A stretch of 64,000 nt of DNA from assembly GCA_033063855.1 (NCBI GenBank), contig CP093831.1, positions 2,294,001 to 2,358,000 on the forward strand. The letters run 5' to 3'. Below, in pieces: positions 13,882 to 26,800 of the stretch (position 1 is the stretch's first letter; each line of letters opens with the position of its first letter). Origin of the DNA: Smittia aterrima (lineage: Eukaryota; Arthropoda; Insecta; Diptera; Chironomidae). The position numbers and the translations under genes are program-made. The notes under the pieces are model-generated. The model had not been told where the DNA came from. It made no database searches and saw nothing but the letters and a program-made list of their open reading frames with translations.

Positions 13882-14154
13882 CATCATCTGAAACAAACCT
13901 ACAGTGATCCATCCACGGATATTTTTCTGATTAACCGGGATAATGTTTGTGGAAGTATGATGGACAATTCAACTACTTAGTTCTGAAAGGAGTGAGAAGA
14001 TTTGTTGTTTAATTTAATTTTATTTCATCTACGCCATCATCTGAAACAAACTTACAGTGATCCATCCACGGATATTCTTCTGAATAATCGCGATAATGTT
14101 TGTGAAAGAATGATTTTTGACAACTACTTAGTTCTGAAAAGAGTGAGAAGATTT
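13882..14154 (+). repeat. ~120-bp tandem direct repeat in the SoxN 3' UTR
   Basis: Copy 1 spans about 13,882-14,003 and copy 2 about 14,035-14,154, an offset of 151-153 bp. Both run from CATCATCTGAAACAAAC through GTGATCCATCCACGGATAT, ATAATGTTTGTG and CTACTTAGTTCTGAAA to GAGTGAGAAGATTT. They differ by scattered substitutions and a few short indels. About 30 bp of T-rich sequence separates them. Both copies lie after the stop codon. Confidence 0.9.
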
Positions 14155-14639
14155 CATTTACTTAATCTTAATTTCCGGTAATCCATTTCACAATAATAAT
14201 GATTTGAATGGTTCGCGAGTCGAAGCTTTAGTTCCATCCGACGGAGTTTTTGAGAAGGCGTCAAAACAAATTACTGAATTTCTTTAACAACTTAATTTTT
14301 TAAAAATTAAGAATAATTTGTTCATCTGATCGTCAAATCGATCTCTACCTAAATACTCATTTGCTTTTAATTCCAAACTCCAAATTTTCTTCATTTTTTT
14401 TTTCACGCCGGAATTAAAATAAAATAATTTTTTTCCAACAAACTTTTTACCTGCCCTCGTCATCACTTCTTTAAGATTTTATATTTAAATATCAAACAGT
14501 TTCTCTTTTCAACTCAAACTTCTGTATTTCTCGAAAAATTCATTTCTCTTCTCGCGACTATATTGTTTAATTCACATTTTGTTTTACGCGATGATTTCAA
14601 AGGGTTATTATAATTATGTAAATAATCTAATGTACAAAG

Positions 14640-14645
14640 AATAAA
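14640..14645 (+). terminator. Poly(A) signal of SoxN
   Basis: A canonical AATAAA, 828 bp after the SoxN stop codon, is followed by A/T-rich sequence. It is the first convincing signal on this strand after the duplication. Confidence 0.55.
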
Positions 14646-17600
14646 AAGAAAAAACCCATTTTACATGTTTCTCTAATTTTAATTTTAAACAAACTTATAT
14701 TTTACACGATACACAAAGATTGCTCACAACCAGTTTTGTTCGTAAGACGAACATTTTAATTAGAAGGAGATGTCGACAAGAGTCCAAAGCCTGATGTCGA
14801 GCGAGAAAGATTTATTTTATTTAGAAATCGAAATTTATTGAAAACATTTCTCATCGATTCTGTGATCTTACTCGATCGCCAACATCTTTTCTACTCGCCG
14901 GCTTTCGTCTCACGCTCACCCAATTAATAATCTGTGAATATTACAATTGAATTTATCGAAAGACGCAATTACACGAGAAGTTGAATGTTTGTAGAGAAAA
15001 ATGGCAAGTCAGAAATTTATTTTTTCAATTAATTTTTCTTATTGCAAAGAAATGGAAAATTTATTATGTTTTTGATTGCTGATTGGGCTGGTACGGCTTC
15101 GGGTAGGCTGATTTCCCATTCAAACATTTTTAAGGAGTTGTTCCTTCTCGATCATCAGCAGTGTCTCTTAATAAACTTCAAATAATTACTTTCGACTTCT
15201 GTTTACGTTTGTAAAATTCAGGTGAAATGGATCCTTTGTATAAAAGAAACGATAAAAAATCGAGAATCTTTATTTGATTATTAATTATTATTATCTTATT
15301 GTAATAAGTAAAAGTTATTATATCAAAAGGAAATACCAAATATACTTTTTGTGTAAAAATTATCAGCCGAAGTAAAAGTTATAAAAATTATAAGTTTTTC
15401 ATTTCTCTCACGATTGCTACATTAGAAATGAGACGAAATGGACAAGCAAACAGAAGATGAACACAATTTTAAAGACTTTACCTAAATAAGTATTAATTTT
15501 TACGCGCTAAATGAATAAATTACATTTAATCGAAGACATTCATTCATTTGACTTTCTCCATCTTTCTTTTTTTCTCGTTTTAAGGGAATGTAAGATAAAT
15601 AATTTTAGATACATTAAAAGCTGAGATAAAAATCGTAGAGATAATAGAGAAGTAACTAAATGATTAATTAAAAATGACAAAACAAGTGACAAAACGCTAG
15701 AAATTGTATCACAAAACAAAAAAAAAAACATTCAAATAAAAAATGACAAAAATTATTAAAAAAAACTTATGTTATCATTCGTAGTATAAACACCTATGCA
15801 TTGTCCAACAGCAGAGCCATTTAGCGTCAACAATACTTTCCGCTTATTTGTTTTGTTTGTTTGTTTGTTGTTATAGGCAGTGAATGCTTTCATGTGAATC
15901 AGTTTTCAGTTGAAACTTACAAGCAAGTGAAGAGGATTTCCAGGGCTCAATTAAACCGTAGCTGACACTCAAATTATCTCGCTGAGGAGATCTTAATTGA
16001 AGGTAATCATAATAGAGGAGAGTGCATCGTTTGAAAAAGAGTCTGACAGAGCGCGCGCATGGAGCCGCTTGAAATAATCTTGTAATCAGGTACAGTGCAC
16101 GCTCTACAAATTATGTGTTCTTTCAAGTCTAATTGGATTTAGTGGATGAGTGAGAGCGAGAGATTATGCAATTAATACATTTAATTGCGCCTTTTTATCC
16201 ATCCATCCATCTCTCGTTCTTCGTTTGATTATCAGTGAACGAGAATAATTCTTTTGTTGCGAGAATCGTCGCAATCGGGCGTTGAAAATTGGAAAATGAG
16301 GTTGATGATTTAATGGAGGAAATGTGAAGAGAACGACACACACTCTGCCGTCGTGCTGATGGCAACGCGAACTCAATTCCTGTGTTAATGAATATTTTCG
16401 CAATCAGAATTCCCATTCACTTCTCGTTACAACTTCCTCGAGATTTTTCCCCCATTTACACTTCGTCTGGAAATAAGGTGAGGAGACTCTTCTGCAATGT
16501 TTAAACTTTCAGGGCTTCATCTCTTCGCACTGTTTCTTCTCTCTTTCTCTTAGATTGCGGAACGAAATCGTTGTGACATCGAGAAATTGAAAAGTATCAT
16601 GTGCATTCGATCATGGATGTGAATCAATTTCATTTGGCTTCAATCAATTACAGCAACGAACACAGTGCATCAGCTTTAAAACTCATACTTTTATGCTCCA
16701 TTGAATTTTTCTTTCTTCTTCAAACCCCCACACGTCAAATAATTTCTTTCGCACTCCTGGGCAGGCACAGGCGAGAGAAAATATTGATTCAGCCAAATGT
16801 TATTTAAACGCTACCGTATTTAAGTAGCTACAAGGCAGACAATCGTTTCTCGGCTCGGACTCGCTCGCATGTTGTTTATTGTAAGCATAAGACAGAATAC
16901 AACAACAAAGTAGAATATGAAATGAAAATGCAAGAAAAACATTTATTTTTCGAAAGTGGTAAAGAACCATCAAAAAGGAACATCAGGCAGAATGCGCAAA
17001 CAAGTTTGAAGTGGTCGAAGCTTTAAGGCCTCATAACTAGCAGATGTGCTCGTGTTAGAATGTCAAAGCTTTTCTAATCCATTCGTTGCTTTTATATTTT
17101 GCGAATCGTCGTCGCCGCATCAACCGCTTGCAAACGAGGAGAAGACAGAGAGCAAAAATATGAAGTTGAATGCAATTTAAAAAAATTTATATCATGCATT
17201 CTGGCTGGTTGTGCATTCAAGAGGAACTAAACGGAATGAGAAATGTTATTGAATCGTTTTGGTGCTTCTGTGTCTTGTTTGCTGCACGACACTGCGCGAT
17301 TAATCAAGAATTAAAGACATCGCGCAGCTACCTCAAAATAATTATCTGCATGCGTAGGAATTTGTATTTCGACTGTAAAATAACTCACAATCACGTTGAA
17401 TTCCTCGTGCAATCTTCTCAGGTTTGGCTTAAGCCGCAAATAATAAGCGATTTATTTGCATTTAAAGGTGGCCCACATATCGCGCGACGCTTCAATTGAA
17501 TTTCGAAGGTTGATTTCAATTAGTCGCTGCCGTAAACATTGCTCGAGTTTTTATTGCAAATGCGCTCGCACAACATTCGATGAACCAAAAGTTTTCGTCG

Positions 17601-17793
17601 AGGTCAATAGCAACATGCTTTTCACTCGAAATGAACAAAAAAAAAATCTTCCTTTGTGTCATCATTGAATGAATCTTTTGTTGTTGAATTTCTATATCAT
17701 GAACCCAAACCATATTAACATTCATTTATGATTCCTCAATGAAATAAAAAGCTTCATTCTTAATATTTCTTTCCTTCTTTACACTTTATTGAT

Positions 17794-17836
17794 GGAGAGA
17801 GTGAGAGAGAGTGATCATGTTAGCAGGAGAGAGAGT
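17794..17836 (+). repeat. GAGA-rich tract
   Basis: Purine-rich repeats of GAGAG and GTGAGAGAGAG occur in two close blocks. Such tracts can bind GAGA factor (Trl) in flies, but they also arise as ordinary microsatellite sequence. No function is claimed. Confidence 0.35.
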
Positions 17837-20800
17837 GACTTCAGACACATAAAAATCAATTGAAACTCTTTTGTTCGAATTAAGTTTCATATACCGAATG
17901 TCAATTGGTGTGAAATTCTCTGCTTTCTTTCATTTCATTGACACGAAACTCTTTTCAATGTGAAAGCTCTCGTTCGATTAATATCGAGAGATTAGGATTA
18001 GAACTTCTAATTAACTAGAGATCCGTCTTTGGCTTCTTTAATTCTCTCGAAACGTAACTTACGAGCAAACAGAGAACTTTAAATTTGCTTAATTTAATGA
18101 AAAATTAATCAAATGAGAAGGAAAAAAATATTGCGACTTATCGACTTTACAAAATCGCTTCTCGTTCCTTGTGGTTTCTTACAGTCACTTTACGTTCCTG
18201 CGGTCAGATGATTCTCAATCTCCAACCAACACTTAAATCCACTTTAAGAACACAAAATCGTGTCGGCAAATGATAGAGAAAATCTAGAAAAATTTAAGAG
18301 TTCCCACGTATATAAAGTTTATGATTTTATAGCTTTAATAATTTCACTCTTGAAAGCTCTAAAACGATGAAACTTGCTTAATTAATAAGTTTCTCTATTT
18401 TTCATTTGGATGTTGAGAGATAAAACTTCGTCGCCTCTGCAAAGTTACAAAATTGTTTGAGTTAACGTTTCAATGAAAATGACATTTTGTCTGGACGACT
18501 CGAAAAGCGAAATTTTTATGATTCCTTTTAAATTTTAACTTCATTTAGCAAAAGTGTGAATTTTATCGCAAAGTTACGAATTGAAAATTGTGAAACAAGA
18601 AATGAATGAAGACTTTGACATAAATCGCTAATTAAACGACGAAACGCGCCAGAATCGACAATAAGACAGGAAGAAACGATCGCATGATATTTTTGAAAAT
18701 TAATCACTTTTAATCTGATATTCTCGTTATTTCTGAACGTTTCGTTCGTTTTTTCGGTTAACAAACCGTTTGACGTGTATCAGTTTCAAGCCATGAGACC
18801 AATATCGTTCTCATTGTTGATGAGGGGGGAAGCAAAGCAAAGCACGACGGAGCGAGAAAGAGATCTGAAAATCAGCCACCATTAACCGTCGTTCATCCGG
18901 TGTCGCTTGCTCATGAGTCATCGTCGAAATAAACTCAGTTTTGCAGTTATTCCGCTTGTCAACCTGGATTTGAGTTTACTGCGGTGAAGCGAGAACTTTG
19001 ATAGATGGCCCAAGAGAGAAAAAAATGTTAATTTTATTCTGGAAGCTCCGCGATTGACATTGTTGCGCTTCGTAAAATCAACTCAGAGGTCGATGAAGAG
19101 TAAATCGTAAATTAGATTGTTTCGCAAAAGCTTTCAACTTAACTTTGCTTTAAATAATAAATTAAATTATGCATAACTTTTAATCCAAACGTTGATTTAG
19201 TGATGTCAAAACATCGATTTGCAGAAATCCAAGACATCAACGCTTTGCGTCGTAAAACTCAGCTTCGTTTACGACCTGACTGCGATTTTACTTTTGGGAT
19301 CACATCGAGAAACATATGTCCGTGCATATGCATTCGTGATTAATATTTTTATGCTCGCTTTGCTGTTTCGGAACAGCAGAAACTCGTAAGCATTGCGAAG
19401 CAACCAAGACCACACCTGTTTTACGATTTCCCCGAAGAACAAATCTTTTTCGATCACACCGTGCGATGTGCCCAATCATTTAATCAAAACGAAAAACGAA
19501 AAAAATTCCAATGCGCTGCCAGAGTGTCTAAGAAATCGCACCGTTCCGAAAAGGCATTCCAATCCACATTATCAAATAACCCATCTCGAAACTAAAGCGG
19601 AGAGAAATAGAAAAATAATCGATTTCAAAGGTGAAAATCTAATTTTCGGTTCTCTCGAGATCACTGCGCAAAGATTAATGATGTGCTTCATTCCAAGGCA
19701 CATCTCTCAATCTTTTTGTAGGCTCTTTGTTGCTGGTCCAAGCGCAGAGGTGAGAAGAGAGAAAAAATCATTAAAACATAAATAAATCAAATTCAAAGTT
19801 TGAAGGAGAGAGAAAGAAAAAAAAAGTTGTAAAATATTTTTTCGCTTTAAAAAATGTTAAAATTTATCACTTTTTTTGGGTTTACGGGGGCGAGTGCAAG
19901 TTATGTCGCGGTAGGTTGATACATTTTTCTCTGAATGACAGCAAGGAATATTTTTCTCCAACACCTCAAAAGAATAAATCGAACCCTACATCACATGGAG
20001 ATATCTCCACGGCGTCCTGAGGTCTCGAAATGACTTCGACACCAAAATACCTCTGCCTACATCGCAAAGGACTCGCTTTGCTTTAATGAATAGGAATGCG
20101 GAATGCATTTTTCTTTTGAATTAACAATAACCTGAAAGAAGAAAAAAAAAGTTCTCAGCTGGTGATTTTGTGTCCTTTCCTTTTCCATCGTCGCAAAGAC
20201 AAATTTTTTCGTTCGATTTATTTTTTAGATTTCACAAAATGTCATGTGTAATGATTGACTGACTTTTATTGTGTTGAACTTCTTTTTTGTTGTTATGTTT
20301 GAACACCTTCAAGTTGGAAATATTTTTTTTCCGTCACAATTTCTGCCTGTGTCACTTTTTGCCTTCGGATTTTTTACACCTTTCCATCAAACGAAAAGCG
20401 AAATTAAGAAAATAGATTTCGAGTCATATTTTATGGCTTGAAATACCACAATGTCATTCTCCCTGCCATTAACTTTTTTCCTTTGACGTCGATGTCGAAT
20501 GAAGGTAAAAGTTTCTCTACGGTCGACATCGAAAGAGGATTCACTCGCCTTTTGGTAGAAAACATAAATTACATGTTATTAGAATATAAAACAATAATAA
20601 TATTTATTATTCGAGAGAGATACTCGACTCGACTGTTTGACCATTTAGAGCGGATTACGATGAGGAAGTTAATTGTGTTTGTTTGAGAAGCAACACCACG
20701 AAGTTGTCCAACAACATTACAATCAGTCCAACGCCTCTCGTCAATTAAAGACTGACATGATCCGACTGTTGCAACTTGAGAGCTCAAAGACCTGTAAAAT

Positions 20801-23800
20801 CCTTTGCCAAGGGGAACTTAATTTGTGGAATTTCGCGTTAAACAAATTTGTTTGTTCATTGACATTTTCAGAAAAATATTTTGTTGTCTTAGGATCGAAC
20901 TTAGAAACTCTTGAAGATAAAAAAAGTTTACCAACTACTGGATCTTTCATCAAGTGTCGGCATTTCCATTAAGTTCGGATTAGTTTTACTCGCATCCTCC
21001 CGAAAAAAAAAGAATTTTTCGTTCTTAACTTACTGGACCAAGTGAAATTAGAATTCTCGGGATTTAATTATTTTTCTTTTTTTGCGAGCAGCTCAAGAAG
21101 AAATATCAATAAGCATCATCCAGTTTATGGATTATCTTCGGACAAGGAGTGAAAGAAAGAATTCCGCAAACAATTCCATGCATCTCCATAATCTTTGCAT
21201 TGCAAGTTGAAGAAGAAAAAAGGGAGGCAGACGAGAAGTGAAGCTGCAGAGGGTGGACAGAGATTTGTATTAAGAGCTCGTTCCATAAAAAAACACACAC
21301 CGCAGGATAATCATTTCATAATACTAATGATTTCTTCTTTCCTCAGATGCCTCTCGGCCTATTCAAAAGCGAGCCGTAATAATAATAAATGAATAATGTA
21401 CGTAGCATTCGAGTAAGTGAGTGTGAGAGAGAGATGAAGAAGAAAAAATAAAATGAAATAATCATTCTTAATGATAATTTAAACCTACAAGAAAAAAGTA
21501 AAAACTTTACCTGAAGATGGATGCTTAAATGCGATGAGATGGTGAAACGATAAAAAAAAATGAAAAGCTTCTCCTCGGATGCTGTTTCCCTGGAAATGCA
21601 TCGTTCTCTATGAAATTTATTGCTATCGGACTATGTGTGTTCGACTTCGAGAGAACTTGTCGGGTTTCGATTTAAGATTAAATTGTCATGTCCATTCGTA
21701 GGAATGAAGTTGAACCATTAAGAATCTGTCACCTTCTCTGAAATTGCAGGGCAAGACTTCTTGTCGTCGATGAGTGCAGAGCGACATTTGAATCACTTGC
21801 GGATATGTGGGAGTAGATGTGCGCATTAAACTGTGACGTGAGTCGATGTCGACAATTTTAAATTCAAATTTTCGCTTCGGTCTCGCATGGATTCGTATTT
21901 ATTTTCCAATCTGCTGCCTGTTTCATCAACTTGAAGAGGTCTCTTAATAGTCTGAAAAATGATGAATAATTACACATGAATGCGGTCTGCAACTTGATAT
22001 GTCGAGCAACCACATCCAAAGGTTTCCTCCGAGAGTTTTTCTCAAGTTTCTCCAGGAAGCATCCGAAGTGGGATCTATAGGGAAACCTTTTGTTCTTTAT
22101 GGTTCAAGAATCTGCCTCTCAAAATCTTCCCCACTCGAGATATCAACTTGTAATACAATTTATCGTCAGTGCCGTACCGATATAATTAAATGAACTGATT
22201 CCATCTGAATACAAATACAAGCAAAATTGAGAAATTAAAATAATGAATTTTCGTTTTGCATTCGCCCATTTCACTCACTCACTCCCATGCCTCTCTTCCG
22301 GTTACCGGAAATATTAAATAGTTTATTCATTAAATCACCGGAGAGGCTTGCATGTGATATTGGATTGAAACTGTATTTGAATTTCAATTGTCTTTTCGGA
22401 TGTTAGTTTTAATTCTGACTTTTTTATTCGACTGAACGTGTAAATCGCGAGAGTTAATTAAAGCCGAGCACTTCCAGTATGCAAATGACTTTTACAATTA
22501 TTTTTAATTTTATTTCACGTCCATCAGCAACAACGTCAGATGAGTGAGTTAATTGCGATTCGTGATTAATCGACACAGTTGATGCATCGCTCGCGCGGCA
22601 TTTTTTTTTAACACACGCTGATTAAATTGAAATTAAGAATCGGCCGAAATCATTTTTTACTCTCGACGATTTATTCATTTCTCATCATGAGTCGTCTCTG
22701 TTGATTGTTGTGTACAGAGAGCTTGAAAGTTTTATTTTCAAAAAAGTACCGCGATCACAACAATTGTTCTCCGTAAGGAAACGCATTGATGCAAACTGAA
22801 GTAGAGACTTCAACAGTTTCAAAAATTAATCAGCGTAAACACTTTTTCATTTTGAGACTCGGCGATGAAATCAACCATAACGCTAAACTGAAGTCATTAA
22901 ATTCAAATAATTTACATCGCGGGCAACAACAAGTGAATCATTACTGAAGACTTTCCCTTCGGACTTGGCTTTGCTTGAAAGTCTTGCGAGGAGAGAGAGT
23001 GAGAAGTTCTGGGAATCAATTTTGTGTGCGCGGGCAGTGAAAGATTGAAATCAAATGGACGAGTGATAGGAATCAGAAATAGGCAAAAGAGAGAGAGAGA
23101 ACTCTAAACGATGGTTTGCCTTATGATTTCGTAATTATTTTTCTCGCCTTCTTCAATAAAATGTGAAAACATAAAACTTCGAAACTTTCCCTCCTCGCGT
23201 TGGATTCCCCAATTTGTTGAGTCACCTTAAATAATCATTATTTAATCAATAAAACCTGATGATTTACACACTAGCACCATTAACATCGGTTGAGCTCGTA
23301 CACCCTCCATGCGTCGATCGGGACATTATCAGAAACACATTCTTTAATTATGGTTCCGTGATGGATTTTTCATTCGAATCATTATTTAATTTCAATGTTA
23401 ATGACACGATTCCCTGAAATTTTCCCGGGCTCAACTGACACTCTCGAGCTTACGAAAGAAACCGCGGTTGTCGTTTCGATCGATTTCGCTTCGTAATTGC
23501 GGCCGTCGTTGGCGTGAAACGTGGCAAATAGTTCGATCACAGCAATTTCCGGTCCAATATTTTCCGGATATCATTAATCGAGCATAAAACGCAAGGTAAG
23601 CATGAATTTAAATTTGAAATGAACTGTGGACACTTCAAAAAAATTAGATTTTTTAAAGCCTTTTGGAATATTTACTCATTAATTTGCGATTGTCAACTTG
23701 TCAAGCTCCGTTCGTATTATTTTTGAATTAGACTTAACAGAAGACTCTTCATTTCTACCTGTGATGATGTTCAGGTGAAACTTTTATGTGCGGCCGAGAA

Positions 23801-26800
23801 GTCTAGCGAGAAGAATCGTTAGACGAGGAGCTTATAAGAAAGAAGAACCCAAAAAAGAGTTTGAAATCGAAAATCTCAGCGAAGTTGTTTTTCTTTCTTC
23901 CCTGAAACGGATTTATTATTATTAAAGTGTAATCCCCGCATTCGTTCTTCTCGAGAGTTTATCTTAAAACTCATTTTTCTGCTTTTATTTTTGTTTGCAA
24001 AATTTTTAATGGATTCTAGTTGTTGAGATAGATTTTCGTATTTGGAATAGTTGAAATAAGAAAGTTCAGGGCGTTGTTCGAAGGGCAGGACCTCGACAGT
24101 CCAAATCACCATAAATCTCCTTCGTTGATGTTTGTGAATTAATGTCACTTGGAAAATGACTTTTCAAAACGCAAAACTATTTGAGACTCCTCTCGATGTG
24201 CCCTTAGACACAACATGTGACTGCAATAAAACTCTTCACTCCAGGATCATAAAAATCTTTCGACTGATTTACGAGTTTATTTTATTTTAACAAAAAAAAA
24301 ATACCTTCGTGTAGATGCTTTGGTGATTTACGGTTCAACGCAACAAGACTGCGGATCATGTAAAGAGAGAAACCCAGAAGAAAAACATGTTCAAGCTCAT
24401 GCGGTAATTGAAGGTCTTTCCTGGACATCGCTTACGGTTGGAGATTTTCTAAAAAGTCACAAGTATTTAAATCGCTTGCTCGAACCGTGTAAAAAAAAAC
24501 TCTGAAGACGTATTTGCACTTGTCTGGCGTAGAACTTTGCAATGAACCTTGACTTGAGTTCGTATGATTTAAAGCGCTAATCAACGTTAATGCTTTGAAT
24601 TTGATGTTTTATTTCGTAGTCTCTGCTAACGATAAATGTTGAAACGAATTATGAGGGGTCACTTAGAATCCATTAATTATCGCTCATAAACAGTTTTTTT
24701 TCCTCAACTTCTTCTAGCCCGGTCGTCGACGATATGAGTTTGCGTATGAGCAACTAAAGAGGGATAATATATTTGGATTCTAATTACTGCTTGTTCGACA
24801 AATCTGCGCTGTTTACAAGCCCTCAGATTTATTCCAGCATCGAATCGGGTTTCAATGAGAGAGACGAACGAGTGTTTTGGCAAACATAACCGAAGCAGCA
24901 TCCATTTAATGACTAAACACATAAACAACATAAATGGTCTCATAGACGATTCGAGCTTTCAAGTGGTTTGTCGCCGCGTCCACCCGAAAAAAAAAACATG
25001 AATCTGCTGTCTAAGCCACGAGACAACAAACAGTTTCAAGTTTCACTCTCGACACACACTCGCGCTGTCGACGTCATCGAATGTTTTGGTGCCAAACTAA
25101 TTTGTTTTCGATGTTGTTGTTGTTATTGGTTATTTCGAACATGGACAAGGAGGAGGATTAGCGATGAAAAAAAAAGATTTTGATTACACAACTAACTTTG
25201 GAGCATCTCGAAATTGGTCTTTGATCCTGTTGTGTTAAGCCTTCGCGAGAACTTCTCATAAAAGTCGTTTCGAAGCCTCTCGATGTGTTAATTTTTTATT
25301 GGAGTTTTTTCTTTCCTCTAAAAGTCTTCCAATAATTTAAGTGTGAATAATAAAAAAAATATTTTGCTTCATCGAGCGAGTTAGAGGAAATTAATGAAAC
25401 TGCGGCTGACTGTGAACTTCAGTTTGAAACGCATGCAATGTACGAAGACATTTAAATGATGATTATAACAAATTTCCACTCGACGGCTTTATTGTAGAAT
25501 TTCGTGTTTTATTAATTTATGTTTATTTCGCTTGATGATTTAACTTTTTTATGCTTTTATCGTTTTCTTTCTCTTCTCTCTAGACATTTTGCCGCCTCAT
25601 GTGAAATTTATGAACTTTTGTCCAAATGCTCTTCTTCTCTTCTTTCCCATCGAACTGAGATTTCCCGTCTAACCAACATGACCTCATAATAAATTGATTT
25701 CCGATTACTTAGCAAGGCTAATCAAACCTAGTCTTGTCGTCGAGAGATCGAAATGACTTTCGGCTTCCAAATTAGTCTTTAAAGTTCGAACGTACAAAAG
25801 CAAGAATATCAATCGATTTAAATATGAAACGGTCAATTATTATAATGCGTTACAAATTGTTTCTTGGCATTGTCTCTCAACGAAAGATTCAACCATCCAC
25901 GATAAATTGTCGAGAAAATCTCCAAGAAAAAAAAAGATTTTCGTTTGGAAGCAAACGGAAGCCGCTGCGATTTTTCATCTTGTCATCAATTGAATTATCA
26001 AGACTTAATTAAAACGAAATCTATGTGAGCCAGAGAAGGAAAAAATCAAAGTTGGATTTGGAGGTTAATCATAAATTACGTCATCGATGATTTTAAATGT
26101 GAAGAAGAAAGGATCTCACTTCATTTCAATTCAGAATTTAAAGAATAAAAAAACATTTTTTTGTGACGAAACTTCTTAACGATCGCTTTAATAATTTTTC
26201 ATTAATTAGAAGTCGAAGAAAACGAAGTCGTTTTGTCTCTCGGTTGGAATTTTAAAGTGGCGGGTTTAAGTGGCGGATTATAAAATTGTTTCAATTAATC
26301 TTGTATATTTATCTTCATTTAACACGAACACCATCGCCTCGATCATTCATTACCTAAAGAAATTAACCAATCTCCTCGTAAAAAGAAGACTTTTTTTTTA
26401 AATTATCGAGCACAAAACGAATTTAGTCTCGAATAAGTCAAAAACGGTTTTTATTAATTAGTGAATTTCTGTTCTTTCCAAGTTTTATTTTCCGGTCAAC
26501 CGAAAGAATCTTTTCTTCTCCTAATCCTCGATTCCCACAGATTTTTTCTGTATCGAGTAATTTTTCTTTGTCTCATCGGAAATCTTCGAATATTATCCCG
26601 CGATAGCTTTGATCAATTAACGTTTCATGGAGACGGGAAGTAAGTCTCGGGAACTTTACAAATTGCCTTGAAACTAAACTTTCAATTCATTGATGTGAAC
26701 GATACATGCAACGAACGTTATTAACTTTTACGAAGAGACGCGATGAATGAAGGAGCGAGCAACATTAAATATTAAATTTCTTCATTATTTCTGTCACATT

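Larger units (their letters stand above)
13813..14645 (+). other. SoxN 3' UTR
   Basis: The sequence from the stop to the first good poly(A) signal is non-coding and AT-rich, with an embedded direct duplication (see the separate entry). AATAAA occurs at 14,640-14,645. The transcript end is inferred. Confidence 0.6.

Noticed and set aside
12416..13912. Several antisense and alternate-frame ORFs over SoxN
   Set aside because: They mirror the codon bias of the true SoxN frame; the HMG-box frame is unambiguous.
19393..19785. 130-codon ORF on the plus strand
   Set aside because: No recognisable domain and no promoter or poly(A) context; chance ORF.
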